From positions 1-47,910 of the forward strand of contig NAVB01000285.1 in NCBI GenBank assembly GCA_002179805.1: a stretch of DNA of 47,910 nucleotides, in the 5' to 3' direction. This document shows, piece after piece, positions 32,311 to 41,821 of this stretch. Below the pieces are notes generated by a model. That model made no database searches, was not told the origin of the DNA, and saw only the letters and a program-made list of their open reading frames with translations. The first letter of the stretch is position 1. Each line of letters begins with the position of its first letter. The translations under genes and the position numbers were made by a program. This DNA is from Acanthamoeba lenticulata (taxonomy: Eukaryota; Discosea; Longamoebia; Acanthamoebidae).

Positions 32311-35300
32311 ATGACAACAACTGAAGTCGTGGACTTGGCGCTGGTTGAACGGCTCCTTCTCCCTGCGCTGGGCACTCAGTTTCGCGTGCTCAACGTTTAC
32401 CTCTTCGGTTCACGCGCCCATGGCCTGGCGACGGCCGAGTCGGACTACGACGTGCTGGCCGTCGTGGAGAGCCCGTTCGACACCCCCGGCAGCCGTCTCC
32501 TCGAGTTCGAGCGCCACAACCTGAGCGTGACGGTGTTTCATTTGTCCTTCTTCTGCAGCCTCGTCCGCCAGAATGTCATCTGGGTCTCCACCGTACGCCC
32601 CCCCCCTTCTTCTCTGCGCACCTTCGTCTGTGTAGTGGCATTTCGACCAACACTCCCCCAACAACGTCAAGGTATTGTTTTTGCCCCGAGAGTGCGTGTG
32701 GCGGGAGGAGGTCCACGTGCCCTTTGAGCTGCGCAAGGTGGACCTCCGCCGCGTGGTGCTCGGCGACGTCAAGCAGCAGCGCAAGAGAAACAAGTGGAAA
32801 GGTTCGCAGGCCTGCAACTGCAACCAAATTGTTAGTGGGATGGTGGTGTAGATCATGGTCTGCCTTACGCGCATCACGGCGTGGGTGCAGGCGATGCCAA
32901 GCGAGGCAAGAAAAACTACATGCACGCCCTCCGCACCCTGGACTACGCCCTCCAACTCCTGCGCGAGGGCGCCATCGTCGACCTCGAGTCTCCCAACCAC
33001 TACTGGGCCGAGGTGCGCTGGCTTGTGACCGGTCCCTCATGTCGTGAACTAATTACGGGCGCGCCGCAGATCTGCGCCAATCCATCGACCCGGTGGGAAG
33101 ACTACAAAGCCCTCTATCGCCCGCTGTTCCGGCGGCTCAAGGACGAGGTCATCGCGCTCACCGAGCCCAGGCCCCTGCCCGCCCTTTCGTCACTGCCGTC
33201 GCCCGGCCTCGCCACGCTGGCGTTCATCCAGGCCTACGGCCTCGCCGCACTCTCCACGGTACACTGATTCACTTGTCATGAGAATTTTTATTAATTTTTA
33301 TAAAACAATATAATATTTATCAACCAAAAATTATTCGTTGACCATCATGTCAACACGTAGGAGCTCAACATCGACGTCACACGGGACGAGACATGGCCCG
33401 AGCTGGTCATGCTCCACGCCGACAGCTTCAAGGCGCTCGACCATCCGGTCGTGCAGGAGTGCTCGTCGGGCCTCCTCCTCGCTCTGCCGACCGGAGGCGA
33501 CGCAGAGCCGCAGCGTCAGCCGCGCGTGCTGTGCTTCCCGCCGGCCAAGACCAACGACGTGCGGCCCTCGAACCTGGCCGAGCTCGGCATGGACCTCCTG
33601 GCCCAGGACGCCCGCAGCCTACCGCGTTCAGACGGCGTCGGCGGCGTGTTCAAGCTGATGATCTCCGACAAGGCCCGCTTCATGTCGCTCTACCGCCATG
33701 CCGGTCAGTGGCGCGTCTGCTCGTCCGAGCGGCCCGACGGGCGCGACCGCATTTCTCGTGTCGTCGTCAATGACGTTGCCGCCAGCGAAGGGCACGACGA
33801 CGACAGCGAACCGCGGCAATACCTGACATTCCGGAGCACGACTCACTACAACTACTGGGAGGTGATGGAGGAGACCCTCACGCGGCCTCGGCAGGCCTTT
33901 GCCGACTACGTCACGTGCGCTCGGTTGGTCGGTCCTCATTCGACAGACGAGGAGGCCGCCTCCGAGCTGCCCTCGCGGAAGAGACGACAACGTCGGCCGC
34001 CGAGAGACGCGGTGGCTGAGGCGCCGAACGACGAGAAGGCGCTGGCCGACTACTTTTGGGCGATTTGGCACGAGCGCGGCTATCAGCTTCCGGCCGATGA
34101 TAATGATGAGAGCAACCTGTGCTTCACGTTCATGATCTCCGTCGCGGAAATCGATGCCTGCGAGCACCTCCCCGCGCACGGCACGTTCTCACACGGCGCT
34201 CGCGCACACGTACATGCGCAACTGCAAGCCCAGAGTGCTGACCCTCGATTGACGCGCTGCAGATGAGGACAAGCTGACGGGCCAATTGCTCGTAAGCGGC
34301 GCGCGGGACCTGCGCGACATGCGCGAGTTGCCGCCGGCCGCCGTCGTCGAGATCGCGCGCATGCATCGGTGGGCCTCTGTCTGTACGTGCTTGCGTCGTG
34401 TCTTTCGGGTCCGACTTGCTGACGTGGACCGGGCGCGGTCGACAGTCGATCACCCGTGGGCGGGCCTCCACGCCGGCGTCGATAATGAGGCTAGCGCAGG
34501 GCAAGAGGAGGACGAGGAGAAGCGCAGCGCACCAGCGGGGCCCACGGGCAAGGGCAGCTACGCATGGCCGCCGGTCGTCACGGCCGACCACCACGCGCTG
34601 TACCGAGTACTGCTGCGGTAGGCCGATGACAATGTTGATTTCTTGCGCATTGGGATATCTCAAGGTCTTGACGCTCGTGCTCTTCTGTCCAGAGCAAGCC
34701 GATACCTCGACCCCCGCGCGTGCCCGGGCTTCCTCGTCGTCGACGACAACTTGCGCAGGTGCTCCGCCTTCCGTGAACCGTTGCGGCTCGCGTGACTCAA
34801 CGACGGTGAACGTCAGGGCCAAGATCATCTCGCCGCAATACGCCGCGCTGGCGCGGCTCAAGTGGTTCGTGGGCAAAGAGGAGACGCTGAAGGAGCTCCT
34901 CCTCGAGGTCATCCGCGCCAACGACCATCCGGCGTTCCTCCTGCCCGAATGGTGCGCCATCACCACCGCCGTCCTTTGCCCACACCAGCGTCTCCGCTCC
35001 CGAACGGCTGACGCACGACTCGACAGGGAGCCGACCTATTGGGACCTGCACCGACGCTTCCACGCGCTCCGCCAGCGCTTTGAGGCCGCCTACGTCCCTC
35101 TGCTCGCCCTCTCCCGGTTCGTCCGTCTCGCTTTGCCCCGCTGCGGCCACCAAGTGGACGCTGACTCGCGGTCCCTGCCGCAGGGACGAGTACGTGGCGG
35201 GCGAGAAGCGCTACAAGTTCAGGCGGTCGCTCACGCACATGGCCAGCCGCGGGGTGGGCGCGGCCGGGACGGTCCACAACGGCGTGCGCGACCACCTGTG

Positions 35301-35388
35301 CGAGCTGCCGCTCGTTCGGCCGCCGGCCGACCAGCGCAACGTCCCGGCTTGTCTGCTTCCTCTCCTCCTCGCCCATGGCGGAGACTGA
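32311..35388 (+). CDS. Second RlaP-like nucleotidyltransferase / Rnl1-like pseudo-ligase fusion
   Basis: Eleven exons (32311-32592, 32636-32801, 32891-33012, 33070-33258, 33361-34180, 34263-34368, 34495-34617, 34693-34758, 34817-34951, 35027-35116, 35184-35388) give 767 aa in exact phase. The nucleotidyltransferase signature is VYLFGSRAHGL (GSR at 33-35) with SDYD (44-47), and the RlaP helical region KKNYMHALRTLDYALQLL follows. The ligase-like half aligns with the paralogue at 425-3175: QECSSGLLL, FMSLYRHAGQWRVCSS, FWAIWHERGYQLP, CFTFM, LLVSGARDL, CPGFLVVDDNLRR, ISPQY. At motif I the gap-free alignment gives ISDKA (354-358) in place of E-K-x-D-G, and motif IV has Pro614 instead of Glu. The third nucleotidyltransferase carboxylate position also looks like Asn. 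It is therefore more degenerate than its paralogue. Intron 5 (34181-34262) starts with GC. Function unknown; RNA-related by descent. Confidence 0.8.
34181..34262 (+). other. GC-AG intron in the second RlaP/ligase-like gene
   Basis: The donor is CGCACG|GCACGTTCTC and the acceptor CGCTGCAG|ATGAGG. It is the only phase-1 donor that rejoins the homologous frame (LPAH to DEDKLTG). Confidence 0.65.
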
Positions 35389-35439
35389 TTTTTATTTACT
35401 CTCAATTATTAATTTATTAAAAGAAAAGCAAAAAAGAAT

Positions 35440-37342
35440 TCATGGGAGAAGTTCGACGTAGCTGGCCGGGAAGAAGCCCCTGCGCCCGCCCACCTCGCCT
35501 TCCCACCACTCGCCGGACTTGCCTCGAAGCGTCACCACGTCGCCTGCGCGGGCGGCCAACAACAACGAGTGCGTGAGTCTCTTCCCTCTTGGCGGCAACA
35601 ACGGCGCAACAAACACCACAGCGAGGACGAAGAACCTTTTCGAAGAGAGAGCTCGGTCGGGCGTTCTTGCTGGAAGTCGTACAGCGCGCGACACCGCTCC
35701 ACGCCGCCGCCGCCGCCGCCGCCGCCGGGCGTCGCTGCGGCCACTGCATCATTGCGCCCCCATCCATGTGAGTCTGAGAACGCAGCCAAAGGCGCGCGAA
35801 AAAAGAAGAGGGCGCGGTCATGACGACGCACGAGGTAACGCGCGGCCTACGGGACCCGCGCCGCTTGCCTGCTGCAGCCCGCCGCGTCCACCGCCGCTGG
35901 CCGGGCTGGGCATCTGCAACATACCCCCCCCCCCAAAGCCACGGTTGAGTCGGCTGGTGTTCGTGTCCTCTCGCTTTGGGGGTCCCCTACCGGCCGGCCT
36001 CCGGCGGCGCCGCCGACGCCTGGCCCGCCTCGGCCGGCCACGCCAGCACTCCCCGCCGTGTCGCGTCGAGGGAACGCGTGCTGGCCGGCAGCTGCGACGA
36101 CGGCGCCGGCTCCTGGCGGCTGTTGATGGTGCGGCTGCTGCTTGATCGGGTGGTGGTGTGACGGCTGCACGACGCCACCGCCGTGCGCCGGTGGACCGCC
36201 AGCGTAGCCGCCCGCCTCTGCCACGCAAGTCCCCCACGCCCCATGATTTCGATATCACTTCATAAGGATGCGCGCCAAAAGGCTCGGGCCGATCGTACGA
36301 CGAGGCGGCATGGCGCCTGGGCCCGCCGTGATTGCGGGCACGGCCGTGGTCGTGGTCGCCGGCGGCAGCGCAGGCTGGCCCAGCCCCCCGGCACAAGTCA
36401 ACACACACGCGTGAGCCAGGCCAGGTGCCAAGCAAGGCCTTGAGAGACCAACGTACCATGGCGCCGCTCTGCTCGGTGTAGGTGAGGGTCATGGGCGGGA
36501 GCTTGGGACGGTCGGGCGCTTGCGCCGTGAGGACCGTGAGGTCCCGGGCGAGGCCGTCAAAGAGCTCGGCGCACCGGCGGTAGTAGATCGCCTGCGCCGC
36601 GGCGTAGGCCTGCAGCTGGGCGGCGTGCTCGTTCTCGTTGTCCTGGCTGTGGACGAGTCGGTTGAAGTAGGCGATGCGCGCCTCCTCGAACTTCTGGCGG
36701 GCACGAACGGCCTTTTCCTCGGTCTCGCGCGTGTGCTTGGCCTCGTGGTTGCGCTTGGCGGCGTCGGCGTCCAGGCGTGTAGCGTCGTATCTGCGGCCCA
36801 GGTCAGGCCAGCAGGGCCGAGCATGGGCGACACAAGAAGGGGAAGTACCGCTTCTTGAGGTTGAGGAGCTCCTTGAGTTGGCCTTCTTGATAGGCCTTCA
36901 GTGGGTCAATGGTAGAGATCATGAGTCGGTTGTCCAGCTCCGAGTGCTCGGTGCCCACTTTCTTCATGGTCTCGCCCAGCTTGGTCACGGCGATGCCGAA
37001 GAGGGATGTGTACGGATCGGCCTGCTGCATGGACTGCCCGATGGACAGAAGCGTGTCGCCTTGCTTCTCTTCCTTCTGTGCGCGTAGCGAGGCGAGCGTG
37101 CGTGAGCTGAGGTAGGTGGTCGACTCGGGTGTGAGAGCCTTCAGCAGCTGCTCCGTCGCATCCCTATTTGTGCAGTGCCGCCACAGTGAGATGCAAAGTC
37201 AACGAGAAGAGCAGTTGCTGCAGTACCGAGTTGCATCGGCCAGCTTCTCATGGCGCACAAACGTTTCATCCTCATCTGCCGTGCGGTTGTAAAAGCCCAC
37301 AGTCTCGCCAATCTTCTGCCCCAAACGATCCAGAAGCTCCAT
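35440..37342 (-). CDS. BAR-SH3 domain membrane-curvature protein
   Basis: Eight exons (37342-37227, 37163-36849, 36790-36457, 36374-36299, 36217-35991, 35913-35832, 35743-35636, 35543-35440) give 453 aa in phase. Residues 1-about 255 form a BAR domain: MELLDRLGQKIGETVGFYNR, ATEQLLKALTPESTTYL, DPYTSLFGIAVTKLGETM, then a long charged helix ending in DLTVLTAQ. A Pro/Gly/Gln/His-rich linker follows. The C-terminal 55 residues are a full SH3 domain: ALYDFQQERPTELSLRKGD, WWEGEVGGRRGFFPASYVEL. This architecture matches endophilin/amphiphysin-like proteins that bend membranes and recruit dynamin or actin regulators during endocytosis. The exact ends of the linker exons are the least certain part. It is divergent from the P450 gene with 84 bp between starts. 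Confidence 0.85.
35704..35735. repeat. (GCC)n trinucleotide repeat coding poly-Gly in the BAR-SH3 linker
   Basis: About nine consecutive GCC units on the + strand encode a Gly run immediately before the SH3 domain. Confidence 0.85.
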
Positions 37343-37426
37343 CTCTTCTTGTTTGTTTTCTTTCTGGTTTCCTCTCTTTGTTTCCTCGTTCGTAGCCTGA
37401 CGTCAGCACAGCTACGTGCCAAGCAG
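37343..37426. promoter_or_regulatory. Very short divergent promoter region
   Basis: Only 84 bp separate the BAR-SH3 start (reverse) and the P450 start (forward). It contains a T-rich stretch and a TGACGTCA palindrome (CRE-like) at about 37399-37406. Confidence 0.4.
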
Positions 37427-39948
37427 ATGTACAGCTCCTGGCTGTTGGGGACCCTGCTCGCTCCGCCCCTCCACTTGTTGCTTGGTCTTGTGGTTGTCGT
37501 CCTTCTTCTACTGATTGCGGTACGCGAACTTCTCTTTTTGATTGCTAGCTGTCGGCTCATTAGATCTTCGTGCGCTTGCAGGTGCAGCGCAGGCGTCATG
37601 CGCGCTTCTGCCAAGCCGACGATCCAAGCGTACTTTTCTTCGCTCACTTGGTCCCTACTCATGGCTCTGACGAACGACACAGGTGCTCCTGGGCGGCCCA
37701 ATGCCACTGCCTGGGATCGGCAGCACGTGGCTCATGCTGCGCGAGGGTAGCGGCGTGACCGCCATGCACAGCATGCTCAACACCGTAAGCCCTACCTACG
37801 GCGGTGCGTTCAGCTTCCTGACTTTGGGCTGCGCTGCTGGTTCACTCTCCTGCTGCACCGGCACAGACTTTTACCTGGTGTGGCTGGGCATAAGCCCCTT
37901 CGTGGTGTTGCACGATCTGCCCATGGTGAAGGAGGTCCTGCACTCGCCCACTTCAGCAAAGAACTTTGAGAAGGGCATGTTTGCCGAGATCATGCGCCCG
38001 CTCCTCGGCCAGGGCCTTCTCTTGAGCGAAGGTGCGAACACCACACCTTAAAGGCAAGTCGCGTTGCTGTTTGACTTTGTCGTTCACCCGTGCGCACTCG
38101 CTCAGGCGAGATCTGGCGCGAGCACCATCGACTCGTTGCACCTGCGTTTCAGCCCTCGCACTACCGCAACGCTCTACCGGGTACGCCAACAAAGCGCGAT
38201 CCAGAAGGTCTTTCGCTAATGGTCAACGTCTTTGGCGCAGGAATGATTGAACGCACAGAGGTTCTTCTTCGGAAGTGGCACAAGTATGCCGATGGACTTC
38301 ACCCATGTAAGCTCTTCTCCTCTTGAAGGAGTTGAATTTGGTAACGTGTGGTGGCCCAACCTGACGCATCGCTTGCGTCCACAGTGGAAATATGTGAAGA
38401 GCTCAGCCGTTTGACGTTGGACAACATTGGCGTCATGGCTTTCGGGCAGCACTTCAATGCCATCGAGGACAGCTCTCAAGCCCTTACAGGTACGGCTCCC
38501 GTTCTTTTTCTTCTTTTTTTTCGTTTGAAGCGAAAAAGTTGCACCTCTTCTCGGCCACAAGGAGAACCTCTTGCTGGGGTGATGATATGGCGTTGTTGAG
38601 CCACAGAATTGTCATCACCGACAAGAAGAACTCTTTCTTAAGAGGACTTACAGTTGGTTTGATCTCTACACTTGCCGCTGTTGCGCCTCTGCGCTTCCTC
38701 CTACTTCACGACCGGGGGAGGCTCAGAAGCGCGCCTCACGGGCGAAGTGTTACTTCGTAGTATCTGTTCTTACTGCAATTTTTCCATCCGTGCGGAGATG
38801 GAGGCATGTGCGGGTTCACTCGCGCGGCCTCTGCTCCGCCACCCTTCAATACAACGACAAAGTAGAAAGGCCTTTGGAACTGACGTCACAAAAACCTGGT
38901 CAGACAACTCGATCTACGGGGAGGTGTCGGTGATGCTACGCGAAATGCAAAAGCGGTGCGTCCAGCTGGTACCGCTCTACGAGTACTTCCCCTTCCGCCT
39001 GCTGCCCAGTCAGGCTCGCTTCGCGCACGCCAACGACAAGATCCATCGCATCGTCCGCCGGCTTCTCAAGGAGCGCTCCTCGAGCTTGCAGGCTACGGCC
39101 TCGGGCGAGCGACGCAAATACCTGCTTGACGTGCTCCTCGAGGGCCAGGAGAACTGCGGATTCCCCGACGCTGAGGTAGAGGATGAACTGATCACCACGA
39201 TCATGGGCGGCCACGAGACAACAGCCTCGTCGCTTTCTTTCCTCGTCTACCTCCTCGTCACCCACAAGGATAAGCTGCAGCTCGTTTTGGACGAACTGAA
39301 ACGCATACGCGAGAAGCGCCACGCCAGTGGTAAAAGTCAAGCGTCGCCGTCTGACTGGACCTTCGAAGAGTTGCAGCAGATGGACTATCTCCTCCTGGTC
39401 ATCAAGGAGGGCCTGCGCCTTTACCCCAGCGCGCCCATTTTGAACCGGAGGGCAACCAAGGACGTTGTGTTGGGCGGCTACTGCATCCCAGCGCAGACGG
39501 AGATCCTGATCGCCCCGTGGGTTCTGCAGCGCCATCCCCAGCATTGGGATCGGCCCGACGACTTCCTGCCCGAGCGCTGGGCTGATGATGCCACAGGTAC
39601 TGCTTCAACCACACGCGCGATTTGTCCAACTCACGTGCTCGTTCACGCTTCGTGTGCAGCCAAGGACAAGGAAGGTTCGCTGGCCTTCCTCGCGTTCTCA
39701 GCGGGCTCAAGGAAATGCTTGGGCCAGCAGTTCGCCTACATGGAAGCCAAGCTCGCTGTAGGTGTGTGGTCACCTCCCATCTTGAAGCTACATTACGTTA
39801 TTCTGAGCTCACATATGTTGCAGCGTCAATTTTCTCCACCTTTGACATCGAGCTCGCGCCCGGTCAGCGAATCGATACGGAGATGGCCATCACCTTGCGG
39901 TTCCGCTACGGCCTCAAGTGCCTCCTCCGCCCCAGAGTATCCATTTGA
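37427..39948 (+). CDS. Membrane-anchored cytochrome P450 monooxygenase
   Basis: Ten exons (37427-37519, 37582-37629, 37683-37803, 37867-38031, 38106-38180, 38241-38306, 38385-38489, 38904-39596, 39660-39761, 39824-39948) sum to 530 aa in exact phase. An N-terminal hydrophobic anchor (LHLLLGLVVVVLLLLIA) precedes a basic RRRHARF segment and a Pro-rich hinge (GGPMPLPGIG). The catalytic signature is complete: C-helix WREHHRLVAPAF, I-helix GGHETTAS, K-helix EGLR (ExxR), LPERW, and the haem loop FSAGSRKCLG with ligand Cys475. It should be an ER-bound microsomal P450 needing a reductase. The substrate is unknown. Intron 7 (38490-38903) is the largest in the gene; the frame stays partly open through it, but the protein family continues only if it is removed. 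Confidence 0.9.
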
Positions 39949-40063
39949 CGCAGGCAAAACGCTTTCCTTATTTGTGCATCTTCTACTACTGTCGATGTCT
40001 TCTTGCCTGATGTCTTCGTTCGTGCAAAGAAACCACCTTTTGAACAAGCGGCTCCCGCTACAC

Positions 40064-40760
40064 ATGTCCAGGCGGAAGAAAAGGTCAACTTGTGAAGAAG
40101 AGTACGTAGTGTGAACCTCTTTTCGGTCTACGGGAGGTATGAATTGAACCTTCAAGTGTAGAACTCCTCAACAGAGGATCGCCTCGTTGGAGGAGGCTCT
40201 TGGTGTCTGCAGAGCTGCCCTCCGTGGGGCACGGGAAGACCGGAAGGAGGCACTTGAGCAGAACTCGATCGGACATCAGGAGACCCTGAGGCTAGCTCTA
40301 CTCGAGAAGGGCAAACGCAGACTCGCTTATGCAGAGGTGCACCGTCTGGAGGAACGTGTCAGGCAGGCCGAAAATGCGTACGAAACGGAGAAAGCTGCAC
40401 ACGCGGCAGCGCAAAAGAGGGCTGAGGAAGCTGAGGAGAAGTTGAAAGTGCTTCTGGAAGATACCGGTACGCTCCTGGACTAAAAACCTGCTAGTTTCGC
40501 ACCTAACCTCCCGCCCCTAAGTGCACCATCCTCCTAATCCTACGCCTAGAGAGTTTAGTCTGGCGGTGCCCTCTCCTTGGACCTCAACGCGCATGCCTCG
40601 TACGCAACCTTTTTTATTTTGTTCTGTTTTGCAAGGGGAACTCACCAAGGAGCGCAGCTGCGTCTTGGTCTTCGGCGGTAATCTCTACCTTGCCCCAGCA
40701 GTGGGGCGTTCCTGGCCCTCCTGCCGGCCAGTAGGAGAAAGAGTTCTGACGCACTTCTAG
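40064..40760 (+). CDS. Small coiled-coil protein (hypothetical)
   Basis: A three-exon model (40064-40105, 40175-40466, 40636-40760; 152 aa) closes in frame. It starts with a basic MSRRKKR, possibly a nuclear signal. Exon 2 is a strong coiled coil: RIASLEEALG, then VHRLEERVRQAENAYETEK, then AAQKRAEEAEEKLKVLLED. The last exon (GELTKERSCVLVFGG and onward) is less gene-like, so the true 3' end may differ. It begins 116 bp after the P450 stop on the same strand. No family is recognised; the coiled coil is the only supported feature. Confidence 0.45.
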
Positions 40761-41821
40761 GATCCGCCATTCAGCAAGCCGAGTTCTTGTTTTTTACGTG
40801 GAAAGAACAAAAAAAACATGTTAAAAAAATCAGCGGTTGCGGTTGGTGCGACCACTTGCACAAAAATAGGAAATTGCCATTGGGGCACACTGCAACCGCT
40901 AAGACTTTGCAACAAGCACAAAATCGTGCTAGGACTGCGCCTTCATCAATCCTTGGTGCGAGGTGACAAGAGCTCACTTAAGCTCGATGCTCTGACACCT
41001 ATTGCTTCCGGCTTGAGACCTCAACCACCTTGCAGTAAGTTCCTCTTGCTAACTTACTTCACGTGCAGACAACTCCATCTCGTTGGCCACCATCACTCTC
41101 CCTACTCTCGTCCACGAAGTGCTATGGCTAATCGATCGTCAGCCGGATCACTTATCCTGGTCCAGTTCTCAATCGGGAGCAGCTGTCGACCAACCAGCGA
41201 CTTTGCCGAGGTGGTTCGTTTGGAGCTACCCACAGAGCTACGGCCATTGGCGGGCCTAGGGTCACTTTCCAAAACAAGACAGGCGCTTTAGGTTCACAGT
41301 GGCCTCAACAAACATGGACTAAAAGCTGATGGCTTCTGATGTGCATTCACCCAAACAGGTTCACCGACCCACTACATTTCCAGGCTTTTTTTGGCTTGGG
41401 GCTTGGTACTTATAACGGTCCTCTTCGGCCGTCCATCAGTTTGGTTAAACTACAGCCACACCATCACGCACTTCACCACCCACCACAACCGTTTCGAAAG
41501 TACTTTATCCTCGTCGAACTCGGGAGAAGACCCTAACTTGCCTAGAACCTGATCTACCAGCTCCCACAGCTCTCTACCTTCGTCAAGACCAAGTCAACAA
41601 ACAGGTCCTCCCCAGAAGAAGCTTAAACCACCAGTACAACAACAACAACAACTTTGAAAGGTCTGTTTTCAGACACCAGGTCATCGTCTCATCCCTCAGC
41701 TCAAGCTTCGGTCAATAGTTTCCGGATAAACCAACACAAGAAGAGCACAACATCCCCGTCCAGGAGGCGAGGGCCTCTCTTCAGGCTAACGCGAGTACAG
41801 TCTACCACACAACGTCCAACG
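40761..41821. other. Intergenic region plus likely 5' leader of the amine oxidase gene
   Basis: 1,061 bp. The longest ORFs (for example 40818-41291) have no domain or convincing composition. A CAA repeat (41638-41652) and the frame upstream of 41822 contain no ATG, which suggests the amine oxidase 5' UTR. A GTGCAG acceptor-like site at 41064-41069 followed by an open stretch could be a small unrecognised exon. Confidence 0.45.

Noticed and set aside
37141..37165. Apparent one-base frameshift in the BAR domain
   Set aside because: It came from misreading the line; recounting gives an exon of 315 nt and an intact frame.
40818..41291. 157-aa forward ORF
   Set aside because: No domain, irregular composition, no homologous pattern and no splice support; left as intergenic.
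30009..41821. Biosynthetic gene cluster (O-methyltransferase plus P450)
   Set aside because: The two genes are 5.8 kb apart with unrelated genes between them, in different orientations, and no core synthase is present.
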